A stretch of 64,000 nt of DNA from Pestalotiopsis fici W106-1 (GCF_000516985.1 NW_006917096.1:1721606-1785605); one strand, 5' to 3'; positions 1 through 13,800 are shown, counted from the stretch's first letter. Notes: generated from the letters alone by a model not told the origin. Numbers and translations: made by a program.

Positions 1-1400
1 GAAGATTGGCATGCGACGACCGATTAGTCTCATGGAGCGCTTGTGTCCATTTTTGGAAAGGACAGTTGCATCGATCGCATTGGGACTTGGTTCCTTATAT
101 CTCAAAAGGCTCTCTGGCGCTGGTTAAGGTATACCCAGCATGGGATGGCGTTTTCATTCATGAAAGGTATACCCGACTCCTATTATAAGGAGTACTGGTT
201 TATAATATCATGCCCGTAGGTTTAGGGCTCTAGCGGTGCATCAAATATAATTCTTTTGACATTGCATTACCCGTGTTCTCCGTGTTGCTCATCAAGTCGT
301 GATGAAATTTCATGGCTTTGAAGGCGGTAGAATCGTCTGCTCGGTGACTTGATATCAACTGCAAATCAACTTGGCAAGAACAAATATACACGTAGACACA
401 TGGAAAGCCGTCACGCATCAGGAGGCTCCAAGGCAAAGTCAAACATGGAAGCATATATCAAACCAAGCATGAACAAGACAAACTCAAAGATGGACAAATG
501 ACTTCTTATTGGGTTGAGGATGGGGTTACTGCTCTATCTACAAAAAGAACTGTCTTGATTCCCAATCGAGGGGGTCTCCTCCAAAAGCTCTACCAAAAAC
601 CTGTCGAATTATCCCTGTGGGTCAAGGCCTACTAACCAGTAAACATTTCTGCTTCAGTGTCCAAGACGGAACAAGAGGCAAGAACTAATTCGGGTGTTCG
701 AAAATCAAAAAAGAAAAGTACAAAACAGGGGGGTTAATGTCATTCCGCTTCTTCATGACTTCATTGCTCGTAAGAACATGCTGATTCTGCTCGTGGGATC
801 AATGTGTCGGCAAGAAAAACAAAAAAGTGAATGCGTAGGCAAAGAGGTTTTCTCTCTGGTATCGAGCTAGGCTTTGGAGTTTTCTAGTATCTGAATCATG
901 GAGCAACAGTTTTGTTGAGGCTCCGGATTTTAGGTCAAGATACCGAACCAACCCATTGATTACGCCCGCAGAGCAGAAGAGAAATTCTCGTTGCGCCCTT
1001 GTTGACAGCCAAATTGTCTGTCGTGTGCTTACTGCCGAAAAGAAAAAAAAACACTCAAAACAGTCGCAGGAGAAAAAAAACAGAACTTTTTTTTCGGTGG
1101 GTTTTGTGATTTTCCTCGTGTTTTTGGTGTTTATTGTTTCTTTGCGTTCGTCATTGAGCCTAAGCGACTTTTTGCAAATGAGAATGTACTGTACAGTCAG
1201 GTCGAACGCTCAATCGGGCTTGTTACAGTTGTTATCAAGCACTTGTTGTTGACTGTCGTGTGTATGTGAAAAGACAGGGGGGCCATATTCCAGCTTCGGT
1301 CAGGCAAAAAAGCAGAAACTGATGGAAAATCATGATGAGGGGTTGCGAAAGAAGGTGTGGAGGTGAAAAGGGGGGTATAGAGGGAAAAGACGAAGCAAGA
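1..1400. other. Non-coding flank downstream of the Q-rich gene
   Basis: No open frame here has coding character. The stretch lies 3' of the minus-strand Q/N-rich gene and probably holds its 3' UTR. It contains several A- and T-rich runs (about 1043-1100) but no recognisable gene, RNA or repeat. Confidence 0.5.
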
Positions 1401-3104
1401 CTACTTGTGCTTCTTCTTCTGGTCGGAGTTCTGGGGATTGCCTTGCTCACTTTGAGTTCGGTTTCTCTTGCGGGAACGGGTGTTGGCAGCAGTGCCGGCC
1501 TGCTCCTTGGCGGCCTCGGATTGCTGAGCGGTGTTTTGAACTCGCTTCGGAACCTGCTGCTGGGCTTGCTGGGGAGTCTGTTGGCGTGCCTGCTGAACTT
1601 GTTGCTGAATCTGCTGGGGGTTCTGCTGGGGGTTTTGCTGGCGTGACTGCTGAGGTCGCTGCTGGACGTTGGGCTGAGTCTGCTGCGGAACTTGGTGAAA
1701 GTAAGTCTGAGGTCGGTGCTGGGCGGGCAGTTGACCTTGCTGAAGACCCAGCTGAGCATTCTGTCGACCGACTTGATAAGCGTGCTGCTGCTGCTGAAAT
1801 CCCTAGTTATTCTGGCGACCAGGCTGCTGAGTGCGGTGAATGTTCTGCTGAGCCTGCAGCGAGGGGTTCTGGGGTATGTTTTGAGCGTTCTGGGGTATGT
1901 TCTGAGCGCTCTGGGGAATGTACTGAGTGTTCTGGGGAATGTACTGAGTGTTCTGGGGAATGTATTGAGCGTTCTGTGGAATGTGCTGAAATCCCTGGGC
2001 GCTTTGCTGACCCATCTGGTGACTGGCTTGAAGATCTTGGGTCTGGGGAGGGTTGTAGGGGTTTCTGCCGTACTGGCAAACACCACCCTCGTTCATGAGG
2101 AAAGCCTCGGGAGGTTCGAGACCAGAGTAGCCGCTATTGTAGTAAGTCCAGGAGACAGAGCCAGGGATTCGACCCTCTGGGGGTCCAGTTCGGGGGTCGT
2201 AGGCAGACGGGTTCTGGTTCGCGCCTGGGCCGGTGGGGTTGAGAGAAGGGAATCCGGCGTTGAAGACGTCGCTACGGGCAAAGTGGGGGACAGTGTCGGC
2301 GACACTGACTCTAGTACCATCGTGTGACTCGATCTCATCCTCTCCGTCAGAATCACTGACATTTGCTGCGTCTGCCTCGATCTGGGCGCGAAGTCGAATG
2401 AATGAGTTGCCAGCTTCCATGCTGGCGAGCAACTCCATGGCATCACTGTCATTAATGTGGCGGATGTGGTCCTCTCTGGTGCCCGGATGTTCAAACTTGA
2501 TGGGAAGAGACCAGAGCTTGCCCGTAGTCTCGTATTCTCTCATCTGAGAGTTCTTGTGGGCGGCGATTCCCATGCCGATACCGTGCTGAACTCCTGCAAG
2601 GTAAGTCTTGTCCACATCCTGGTGCGGACCACCATTCTCCATGTACTCCTCCAAGGCGTGGTAGGAGTTGCGAGGCCAGTCCTCGGTTCGGTTGGAAAAG
2701 CAGGTGCCGACCGGGTGCGTGACGATTGCACCGTTTAGGCCACGCTGCTGGTTTCTGAGAAGGCCAGCGCGGCCGTTGTTCTGCTGCTGTAGCTGTTGCT
2801 GGTTCATCGTGTCCAGCGTGGTGGTGTTGTTGTTGTTGTTGTTGTTGTTGTTGCTGTTGCTGCCACTACTGCTGCTGCTGCTGTTGTTGTTGTTGTTGTT
2901 GAAGCGCAAGGTAACAATCATGCGCTGGGGGGAAGGGGGGCCAGCAGAGGACCCGGAGGGGGAAAGGGAGGGGGGCTCGTCATTGCTGTCGTCCCCCGAC
3001 GACAACAGCAGCCTGGAGGCGACGATGCCCTCCCTGTGGCCCTCTTCTCCCTCCGACGACGACGACGACGACGAAGGGTCGTACTCTGACCCGTTGCTCG
3101 ACAT
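1401..3104 (-). pseudogene. Q/N-rich, Ser/Asp-rich protein gene interrupted by an in-frame TAG at 1803-1805
   Basis: I do not recognise the family. From the ATG at 3104 the frame runs 433 codons to a TAG at 1803-1805. The same frame then continues uninterrupted for 133 more Q-rich codons to a TAG at 1401-1403, ending in a Lys/Arg-rich tail (motifs RSRKRNR and KKKHK) that looks like a nuclear localisation signal. Order of parts: acidic Ser/Asp-rich N-terminus, poly-Asn/poly-Ser tracts (about 68-95), poly-Gln, a more ordered block (about 130-300, with a Trp-Pro-Arg and a Tyr-His-Ala-Leu stretch), then tandem heptapeptides of the type IPQNxQY (about 380-415), then Q-rich sequence. I see no workable intron that removes the TAG; the only local GT...AG pair is 26 nt and shifts frame. 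It may be a recent nonsense allele, a sequencing error, or a functional 433-aa protein. The repeats suggest a nuclear or RNA-associated disordered protein, which is inference only. Confidence 0.55.
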
Positions 3105-3127
3105 GATGGTAGTGTTTCTCTCTCAAA

Positions 3128-3190
3128 CTTTTCGAGAAAACGTTAGAAAGGAGAGAAAAGATATCGAGAGAAAGGAAAGCTTTTACTTAC
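3128..3190 (-). other. Probable 5' UTR intron of the Q-rich gene
   Basis: On the minus strand a strong GTAAGT donor lies at 3190. A TTCTAAC branch-point-like sequence and an AAG acceptor near 3128 follow, 63 nt in all, ending 24 nt before the ATG at 3104. The size fits other introns in this window. There is no coding frame to confirm it, so it rests on consensus only. Confidence 0.4.
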
Positions 3191-6100
3191 TTTGTTTGTG
3201 GTGAATTGTTGTTAATCTTGTGTGGGAACTTGTTCGCGACGCCGATTGAAATAATAAGGGGCAAGAGGCACGAGGCGAGGCTGATTGATTGATTGTTGGG
3301 CGCCGACTGATTGTGATTGGCTCAGCCGGGGACGGCGGCAACAGTATACAACGACTCGATTGTTCTCAGCCCTCTATAGGAAGTGGGTCTACTCTCACTC
3401 CCGTTTGTCTATTCAACTGACCATCCAGGTACGTGGGCGCGCTTCCAGGCGTCAGTCCCTGTTGACAACTGATGTTCGAAGCCCAGTGGGAACTGCTAGG
3501 GCTGTGCGGTTTGCAAACGCAGTGTCTAATTTCCAGCAGGGTCATCATTCTCATTGTACGTCTATCAAAACTTGAACTGACTTTGTTACATTGTTGGATT
3601 GTTCCTGATATTGAATTCACCAAGGCGTGACAGGATGGAAATGGACGGCCCAGCTACTCATGAAGTTGCCTAGAATTTATTCATAGGTGATAAAAGCAGA
3701 TACGCAATAAAGACTCGAGAGTGACTTCTTTTTCTCTCTCCCTCACAAACACAAATTCTTTCGAAAACCACTCTCTCACATTTGTTTTTATCTCATGTGG
3801 GAAGGGGGGGAGAAGAGAAAGATTTCTAGGCATACATACAAGCTTTCCCAAAAGCTCAGAAAAGTCGGGCCAGGTAAAGGTATCAATCATTCTTCGACTT
3901 CACTTGAGAGATCGTGCATGGAATTTGTCGTTTTGACCAGTTTGACAACACTCTCGGATGGAAGCTTCCAGAGAAAGTTGATGGCAGTTTTCTGCTGATT
4001 GCTGGAGGAGACAGTTTGAGGGATTGAGTGAAGTTATTGCTTGGACCCCATGACGAAAGCAGCTCAGTTTGGACTTGGAGCTTCACTTGGATCCTGCAAA
4101 AAGCTTCACCATGGTTAATACTCTGGTGGGAGACACTCCCTTGATGATATGTAAGACTACTTGAAAATGAAAGTAACTACTGATTGGTGATGGGGACTTC
4201 ATGATCAACTGGCTTTCGGTAACAAAGAAAGACATGTGCTTTGCTGGTTTTGTAGTACCTAGGAGGGGATTGGACTTCTCAAAGATGTCAGCCTACACGT
4301 AAAATCAAAATCATTCTGCAATCATCCCCATTTCAATCTTGGTTGATTCGTGATCATCGATATGGATGAGGAGAACAGGTTGAAAGGCATACATTGCTGC
4401 CAAAGTCTGATCTGACAGCCAGATGATAATACTACATCTATCTTGTCGTCGACTGTGTTGGAAGGAAAGTTGAACGACACCATTCTTCTGCTACGAAGGC
4501 CAGACGATATTGCCACAAGCTCAACTACTCAGCTGTAGATGTAATGCTGCAGTTCGAAACTGGTTGGGGCTTTTCAGATAGTCACGTTGAATATCGCAAC
4601 GACTCATTGGTAAACGGTATGAGGATCTTGAATTGTACACGGAGCACCGTGTGTTGTTATTACCGGGTTTTTGGGCTCTTGAAAAGAGGCATGGAGTTTT
4701 AAGTTTGGTAGGACAATGTGTTAATAAAAAGACAACCACATCCTCTCACCAATCAATTCGTCCATGGCACGCAATCATCAACTCCATTCAGCATACTAGC
4801 ATGGGAAAATAAAGTTGAACATTGTTGTTGGACATGGTCAGGACCATGACTCGATTCCGATAGTTCAAATCTACCGTTTTGTGTTCTTGGGATGTCATGG
4901 CACGACGTGGATATTATCAACAATCAACCAGGCCACTTTTTGGATCCACGTGTGATGAAAAGTTGAGTCTGAGCAATCGTGAGGAAGTCTAACACTCTAG
5001 ATATCACAACCTCTCGATTCTACACATTAAATTGAATGATTCTATGCGGTGTCAAGACTCACACACTAGGTCGGGAAAAAAAAGAAAGAAAGAAACGTGC
5101 GCTTATGACCCAAGATCATTGTTTTACTGGTATGTGAGAGAGGGTCTTTATCATTTGATGTCAGCGCCTCACTCTACGCGGCGCTTATGATGTCTATGTA
5201 TGCAAACGAAATCTTCAACATGCAAGTGGACACGGGCGACAGGAGTCCAGGCATGTGTCCATGCACCTACCCGCTGCCTTGGTGCTTGGAAAGAGGAGAG
5301 AGGTGCTGCCGCATTGCAGGCAAAGCTTCAACTTGCACCATGCATACTTACATACATAACCTTTGGTGGAAAATGTACACGTGGGATTCAACAAAACTGA
5401 AAATACACTTTTCTCCTTCTTTCAAGCGCATCTTCTTCTTCTCTGGTTTCTTTTCGTTCTATTTTCCAACCCGCGGCAAACATTGTTCTCGTGACTTGGA
5501 CATATCCACCCCAACCCCCTCCCTTGCCCATGTCCTCGTGACCTCTCATGTTGAAGGAAAAGGAAAGGCCGTGTAAGAAGTAGTACTTACTATTTCAGCT
5601 ATTGCCTGCTCCACCTGGGCTCATGTTGACCATAACCAAAAACAATAATAATAGAGGAATGTCTCGGGACGGCGCGGGCAGGTTGGTCCAGCTTTTCCCT
5701 GTGGCATGCTGGGAGCTATGATCAATATGGTGATACATAGCAACACTGACAAAACGCGACCCTATTTCTGAACCTAAGCAGCCGCATCAACTGTTCAAGT
5801 CACAAGCGGACAAGGCATTTCCTGAATGCAGAGAAGTCGTGATTTATGCCAATTAGTATTGGAAACATATCAATGATGGGAATTGTAGTTGCAAACACAA
5901 CCAATGCCAGACCGCAACAAGGTCGGTCCAGCTGTGTATGTAAAAGAATACACAAAACGCTACCACCAAAGACAGAAAAACTCCACTTGCACGCTCATGT
6001 ATTCCAACATACCTTTTATCGCATCATGACCCAGAAATTGCAAACAGTGGAAACATGAGTAAGGAAGGCAGGTGTTCTTTTCTTTTTGTTTCGAAAGGAC

Positions 6101-7080
6101 CGCCAAGATCGTACAAAACAGTGAATATAGTTGAGAACAAGAAGATCGACCCCTTTATTTGCAGCGTCGCAATTGACCCCAAGACTGAACTCCTTCTCGT
6201 GCCATGAGCGCAATAAAAGCACAATCGCCGTAACCAGTACCCCGAAAACCCTTTGTGCTGAGATTCTTCTCTCTGACCCGGATATTTCCCAATGTGTGTG
6301 TGATAAAACCGTTTCCCAAGCAGCAGAAGCAGCAGCAGAAAACACCTCCCCAATGTCGCCGAAACAGGCCCGACTGGCTTTGCGAGTAAAAACACGAGAC
6401 AATAACACAACCCCCAACCCCTTGCCCAAGATAGAAATCAGTGTCGTTCTATATGTAGGTATTCTTTTTCTCTCGTCGTCATAAACCGTGATGACTGTAT
6501 CGTTGCCGCAACCGTATGAGAAAAAACCCCAAATGACTCCGTGGTATGAACCGATGCGATTAGTTGTAAAAATGCAAGAACCGTCAATAATTTGCTGGAA
6601 CGCCCGTCTGCCCATTCGTGACCCAAAAGCAGCCACCTCATCTTTCGAGGTCGAAACACCGGAGATGATAATGATTTTTTTCGCGTGGTATTTTCCTTCC
6701 CAAAAAGAAACCCAGAACAAAAAACGAAAAGGTATCGATTGATCTTCATTCGTGTCGCGCGCTCATCAAGGAATCTTTGAATAAAACAAAGCTAGCTGAT
6801 GAACACAAGAAGTAGGTATGTCGAAAAAAGGGATGTTTATACAGAGGTAGGGAGAATTGAGAGTGTATGTCAGTAGCAGTCGAGCCCTGAATATACTCCC
6901 AAGTGAAGATTGAATGGTGATTTATTGTCGATGCCTGACGCTTTTGTCGGTTTCCCTAGGAGAGATGGCTGTCGCGAGAAACGAATGAGCAAACTTGAAA
7001 ACATGAAGATTCATACCAACGGAGACGGCGGTAAATGGACGAAAGTCCCACTATCATACGGTAGCGAGACGATCAGCCCT
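3191..7080. other. Long non-coding interval (3.9 kb)
   Basis: It separates the divergent-side promoter of the Q-rich gene from the 3' end of the small minus-strand gene at 7.08 kb. Open frames here are short, lack composition bias and often lack an ATG; the longest, minus 6016-6720, opens with TTG and matches nothing. The sequence has many short A/T runs but no clear repeat, tRNA or transposon. A non-coding RNA or long 3' UTR cannot be excluded. Confidence 0.5.
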
Positions 7081-7810
7081 TTACCATCGCCGACCGAGTG
7101 GCTGTTGCTGCATTCTGCTAGGCGACACCGACGGGGAGGGGCTAGACAGCGTCAGGCCGTTGGCGGGGTTGATGATGGGAATAGCGTTGCGCGTCCGCGT
7201 GGCAGCGGGCTGGTGCAGCTTCAGGGTCGACTGCTGAGTGTGGTAGGTGGGAGGAATGAAGGCCGGCGACGACGAGTTGAGTGAAAACGTCGTGGACACC
7301 TGCTGAGGGTGTTGCGTCGGCGATGAGTGAGGAGAGTTGCTGGACAGAGATGACCGGTCTGAAGCGGAACTGCTAATCGACACCAACTGGAAATAGAGCA
7401 AAAGCAATTAGCCCCTGATTCTGTCTTTGAGCGCAGAGCGTGGCTAGGTCGTGCAGATATAAGATGCAGACAGCGCGAGACTCGCGGCGCAACATGTTGA
7501 TCCCGCGGGAGGGGGATAGTCATCACATTAGATTGGAACTTACATCACTCTCAGTCAGGAGTTTGGGGCAGAACTCCATGTCGTCGTCCAGGTCAAAGGA
7601 ACGGCCGCTCTCAAAGTTGGTTCTGAAGGTGGATACGGCAGCCGACTCGGTGAGCTCCTTCATACTTCGCACGCCGCGAAACTGTCTGTGGGAGTTTTGA
7701 GAGACGGATAGCCTTGGTGCTCTCCTGTTGCGCCCGCCATGGTGGTTGTGGGAGACCGAGGGGGTGGCTGTGGTAGGCTGGTGATTGTACTGGTAGTATG
7801 AAGACATCAT
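7081..7810 (-). CDS. Small conserved-looking protein of unknown function, 190 aa, two exons
   Basis: Exon 1 is 7544-7810 and exon 2 is 7081-7386 on the minus strand. The intron (7387-7543) has donor GTAAGT, branch CTAAT and acceptor CAG, and the junction is phase 0. Exon 1 encodes a Tyr/His/Gln-rich N-terminus and then a compact block (about 45-89) with an FRGVRSMKEL stretch, a phenylalanine-rich FRTNFESGRSF segment and an acidic DLDDDMEFCP motif. This dense mix of aromatic and charged residues looks like a selected short linear or docking module. Exon 2 is Ser/Pro/Thr-rich and probably disordered, ending QQPLGRRW. I cannot name the family. The gene is isolated between two very long non-coding stretches, and the acidic DDD-F-CP motif plus the phospho-acceptor-rich tail would fit a regulatory adaptor, but no function can be assigned. 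Confidence 0.7.
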
Positions 7811-10800
7811 GGGCGGCGGTTGGCGATATTCTTAATAAAGTCAGATTGGCGATTCGATGCAGCGTCGTGTGAATTGTGACTGTTGGCGATGATTGTGCAG
7901 CAGCACGAGCAGTGGAATGGAGCGACGTTGGGGTGGCGGTGTGTGGTGTACGAGTCGTTGGTTGCACTGGGCAGCGTTTTTGGGGGGGTTGTTTGTAGTA
8001 TGTAGTACCGGCTTGTGGGGAGGACCGAGTTTTTTGCGGTATTAAAAAAAGGAGCTTTGCTTTTTTGCTTTGAAACAACAACAACAATAACAACGGTTGA
8101 TAAATGCGGTGTGATTGCTCAAACAAGAGTTATGGAAAGCCAAGTATAATAAGCAGGGCCGCTTTTGCTTTATGAAAAAAAAGTAGCTTATAGTTTGTTC
8201 TTGGTGGAAAGAAGATTTTGAATTTGGGTGTGTGCGTTTCGAGTGTGGGATTTCTTGTTATGTACGATGATGAAGATTTTGGGGGGGAAGAGAAGTTTGG
8301 TGGTTGGAATTTGGATGGGGGGTGTGGAATAGAGAATAGCAATAATTGATTGGGGATAATGGATTGTGAGAGAGGACAAGACCAGAGAGGAGGGGAGAGG
8401 AGAGAGTAGAGGGTAGCGATTCGGAGAAGGCGAAGGATTTTGTTGGACAGCAGCGCAGCAAAGCACAAGGGCAAGTCAACTCATTCGGCCAGGGCCCAGG
8501 GGACCCATCAGAGTAACATAAACCCAGAGAGAAGCCGGACGAGGGAGGGCGGCGGCGGCTCCTCACTGGCCATGGGCTGCCCATGCCCACTACCCTAGGG
8601 ACCTTAGCCCATGTGCCCTGCCTCCGGTGTACCCTATGGCAGGTAGCGGCCACCGTTCAAAGGCGGGCCATCCACCCAATGGTAACGCATTTGCCACCCT
8701 GGACAGGGACTAGGGGGTCTTTCTGTCCCATCTGTCTGCCCATGCCGCTCCGGGTCTAGTCTCGAGCCTGGCCTGCGCTAACTGTATTGCGTACTGTGGT
8801 TGAGGTCCAGTGTGGTGGCGGCGGATGATCGCATAGTGAACAAGGGGCCCGACAGACAGATGGACGGACAGATACCTAGGTCCATATTGATGAGATGCTT
8901 GACATGCCACCCTGCCACTCGATCATCAAGAAATGGTCTCAAGGGTCTCTCTCCCTCTCTCCCTCTCTGTTTTGCTGAAGTTGCTGGGGGACTTTTCATC
9001 AACAGTACTGGATTTCGGTCCTGGCTCGCCCTCTGTAGCGCAACTGCCTCGTGTGTACTTTAGTGTAGTGCAGTGCAGTGCAATGTAGCAATGTTACTGC
9101 CACTCCCGGCCCGTTCACAACCACTATGCTGCAACCAAGCAAGCGCGCACTGATTTTCTATCTTCCATTGGTAGAAGCTGGAAACAGGTCGTGAACTACT
9201 ACCAGACTGATGCACACCGTAGCAGAGATAGAAACAGATACCACACCTGTCTGAACCATCGTGAGCTGCTTTAGAAACCCAATCGAGCACCCGGAGGCCC
9301 GCGAACAAGAATAGCATCCCCCAAGTTGGCACACATGTTTAAAGCAACTATCATCATTGTCGAACGGCAAGACCACGAGATGGTGGGCTGACTATGCGAT
9401 TCAGTGGACAGACAAAGAGATCATCTTTGCATACTCTAGGAGGTCCAGCCGTTACAGAGCTACCTGCAACGTCAACTACACTGCAACTGCGCACAGCATC
9501 AACTGGCATATTGTCCCCCTCCGTTTGAGGAAGCTGACCAAGACGCCCGTCCCAGCTGTTCTCTCGTGCAGTATGCACGCCATTCAGCAAATCGAAAAGG
9601 GGCATCCTCGGTAGCTTACTTGCTTTGTTACCTTGAAGTGTGAATGGGTGACAATAGAGGCCCTGGTTAGGTCATTGGTGTAACGAAAAACATACAATTC
9701 CATAGTGCTGTAGCGGCGGCAGTAGCTGTACCAGTCTATTGCCCATTGTGAATTGTGACTGGGGCCTTGGGGTGTCTTGTGTCCATCGTGACCTGAAGTT
9801 TTATTAATATCGCGTCCCGGAGCCAGGGCGGCTTGCAGCATGGCGTGGCCGCTATTTCGCATTTCAGGTCCCGAACTTGCCGCTCCCGGGTCGATCTCTC
9901 CAGTGTTTCCCAGTGGGTTCACTCATTCACTCGCTCACTTAATTCATTCATTCCCCATCCTCATTCAGGCAACGCTGGGAGCTTATGTTGCTGCAATCAA
10001 AATCAACAAGATTCCCACTTGGGTTAAAACCCCATCCTTGTCAGACAAAAAGCCACAAAGAGCGAAAGAAGGTCATGAGAGCACTGCCCTTTTGATTTTA
10101 TGCTTTGGATTGTAATCTGAAATAGCCTCGCTCCGTTCTTCGAAAGCGGTAAGAGGATAGGATAGGTCTTGTTTCGGTTGTGTTTCTAGCGCTGAAATGT
10201 CTCTCGTTCGTACCTCTCAGTCGAGAGAGTCTGGATCGAATACACTACTACAGTTCAAATGCAGATCTTGAACTGCAACATACGGGGTTCAACCACATAT
10301 CGTCAGTTTGCAGACCACCGGGCAAAACAGTTCTCTATCCCGCGATTGGAACAGACCACCGAGCCACTGATGAAATAGGTGCTCCAGCTGGGCAGCAGAA
10401 ACGGGAACGATCGAGCGCCGATCGCGTTCTTGTGGCAGCGTCACCAATCATCAGCACCCACCGCACACAAAAAAGGTATGAGCAACACCGTACTTGGGTT
10501 GTCGAGTAAGCACTGTGACAGCTTCTTTTTGTTGATGATTGTGACGATTGTTGTCGTATTGTGGCGCCTCCAGTCCGGCACCGTCATCTGCAAGGTCTGA
10601 GCACGCACACATACGCACACACACACACATCCATGGATGGAAAGGGAAGAAGAAAAAGAGGGGCCCCATGTTGGGCTGGCTGGCTGGGTCTTTTGGGACG
10701 AGACGATCCTAGTCGATTTCCAGCCTGCGCTGTGCCCTGCACTGCAACACCAGCCCACATAGTTGCTCCGAACCTTGCAATTGTCTGGGCTTCCATTTTG

Positions 10801-13800
10801 CCATCGTGCTGTGAAAGAACAGAGAGAAGGATGCCGCAAAAGGTCACACCCATCTGCCATCCACCCACTGGAGGGGAAATGACCTACTTTTGCCCGCCCG
10901 TATTGCGCCCCAGTTCGATCCAGTGTCTAGTGGAATGTAGCGCACGATGCCTTCTTTCCGAAAGAAAAGGGCTCCATTGTAATGAAGAACGGTGGCATTT
11001 CTTCCCCTCCAAGGTACTTACTGAATCCAGACACTATTCAGATTGATTCATCTTCATTGCTGGATACCTCTACAACATGAATTCTACGGTAAGCAGCGCC
11101 TCAGGCGGTAGCATTTGTCTGCAAGCTCTGCTAGCGACTGTATTATACACTGGAGATGCATTGGTCGCCGCCATATGTAGTTGCTGCGGTCATCTTCTGC
11201 TCTCGCATTCCCCATGGTGTTTCAAATCGTCTGTTTCAAGCCAGAGCCGATTTTCATGCGGCTTTCGGGGCTCAGCAGCAGCAGCAGTAGCCATGCTACT
11301 ACATAGTACCTATGCCATGCCAGCTAGTACTTGGCGCCGTGTCTCGCCTGAAGTTGTAGTGTTTCAAGCAATAGACACACAAATTACCTTACCGTTGATC
11401 TACCCTTTCCCACCATAGCGCAATTTCTCTTTGGCGTGTCTTTCCAGGGTTTGTGTTATATTTCGCAATTAGACGTCAGACACGGCGGCTTTATGCTACC
11501 GCCTACTTTGGCATGTTTGCCCATGGGCAAATGTGAGATTATTATATCGGCATGCCCATCAATTGTCCCATGACCCAACGGTCGCTTGCCCGGGTCCCGC
11601 CCACTACATTACCTAGCTAGTATGCTTGAGGTTATGGAATGTCTGATCTGTGTTCGGGGAGTGAGAAAAAAAAGGACCCTGGAGGGGAAGTTGGAATTAT
11701 CCTGGCGCTTGGCTCAAGATTCAGGGTCCAAAGCCAAACCTTGCGGACATTCTTCTTGTGCAGAACACACTCGGACGGCCACTATTACATCAGTCCGCGT
11801 GAATTCAGTTTGTGGGATTATCTGTGATCATCAGTTGGGGGAATGATCCGTTTGCCGTGTGCAACTTTGCCATGATCTTGCGAGAATTGATGAGACCCTG
11901 GCTATTCTGCTGTGCGCCCTTGCCAGTAGCGGGACAGGTGTGACGAAAGGGGCGAAAAAAAAAAGAGACCTAAAGGATGCGCGGCTAAAACTCCAGGTGC
12001 TTGCTATTGCGCAAAGATGCAGTGTAAACATGCCTGGGAACATGACTGCGCTTACATCAAATCTTTGCCTGTGCCGCAGGCTGCTGCTTAGCAACTCCCA
12101 CCAGTTGTATACAGTGTTGCGACAGTAACAGTAGCTCTCCTTATCATCGGGCAGAATGCCTTGATAGAGTGCTTATTCCCCGACAAATCGTCGTACGAAT
12201 TACTTGCTTTCACCAAAGAGGCGCCCCGCGGTAGGATCCCCGAAGGTTGTCAGCTTCCTCACAAAATGGGCGAGGCGGACGCAAATGTACACAAACAAAA
12301 GGCATACACATAGCTAGGGATTCAGATCCTACGTACGACACAAAGATTACCTTACTTTCCGCCACTGGCAATTGATCATCAGACGGCACAGCCAAGTAGG
12401 ACGAGAATATTTGCTGCTGACAGCCTCGCTCAAACACTTTGCCTGTCGTAATAGTGAGTCCCTTCTCTGGGATCGAATCTCTTCAATCACCAGCAGTACA
12501 GCATGTACAGAGTAGAAGAGGTTGGACAATACATCATGGCCCAGCCGTCATTGGCGCGGGGTAACATGGCCGATACTATTTTAGTGACCAAAAGCAAGGT
12601 TTCTTGGAGGGACGTCCGTCCTGCCTGATCAGATCTGAAGGGAGAGGGGTTTTCCTGCCTGTTCTCTTCTTTTGCTGGGCGTCCATTCTATTCGGCAGCC
12701 AGATCGGGGGGAGGGTGGAGGAGGACGAGGGCGGGCTCACGAATTGAGAAGCAGTCCCCGTCTTGGGTTCAAGTCTTTTGTTCAGACGAACTTTGGGCCC
12801 CCCTGGCTTGCCTGGTGCTGGCTGCCCCCATCCGCAAAGATCTTCTAGAAGCATGACCATTGTTGTAATGCAAGGGCGGCCATGGGAAACGGATGGGTTT
12901 CTTTGCCGGACTCGCATAACAATTCAAAATGACCATGGCGCGCGTCTTTGTTCTCTCCCCTTACATTTCGTCTAGTCTCGATGCCTTTTGCTGCGGGTTC
13001 TCTTGAGATCTGGCACAGGTTTCAGAAACGACCCTCCCGATGGGAAACACCTTTTGTGTAGAATAGAGTTCACTAATCGTTTTCGTAGTGTAACTCGCTG
13101 CTGGCTGGTAACGCCGAAGCTCTCGAGGGGGCGCACTGGCGCTTGAGTTGCCTTGAATAAGGGGAGGCCGGCAAGCCACAAAACCCCAGAGTCCCTACCA
13201 TGTAGTCCCACCCATAGCTAGGCTCCGCGCGTGTGCATCTCTTGGGCACACACACTGATGATGGTCCCGAAAGAGAGTCCAGGACACTGCCACACCGCCG
13301 TTTCTTTTTGTCGGCCATGAAATGGGAAAAAGGGTGTCGAGTGTTGCTTCTTGCTGGCAAAAAGCTGGAGGGGAACCGTTTGTGCTCACGATTGGACAAA
13401 AAGCCTGCGGGTCGGTTTATGCATGCAATTGAACCCTGGCCTGGCTTGGGCTGGCTGGGCTTGGCTGAAGCCCTCAAGGTTGAAGGACACCACCCACCCC
13501 CCCATCCATCTATACAGAGGAGTACTGTACACATCAGGAGGCGACATGAAGAATGCTACTATGTATGTAACGTATGTACGGAGTCTCACACGGAGCGAAG
13601 CGAGAGTCTGCAAGTACCTCTGATAGATGTCAACCTCTGTCAAGCGAACCAACGAGCTTCCCTTCACACCATTGTGAACGGTGGTCATGCGGTCGTGTAT
13701 CTGCACAGACGGTCCAGACTGTCAAGAAACGGGTGAACGAATGCAAGGGGGAGCGCTTGTACATAGTAGCTCGTACATATGAGTTTAGTACACAACTTCC

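Noticed and set aside
1235..2327. Several long alternative frames, Leu-rich on plus and Ser/Pro/Arg-rich on minus, overlapping the Q-rich gene
   Set aside because: They are shadows of the CAG/CAA-rich coding frame. The Gln-rich minus frame explains the composition and ends in a sensible basic tail.
6016..6720. 234-codon minus-strand open frame
   Set aside because: It opens with TTG, has no early ATG, no splice support and no recognisable domain.
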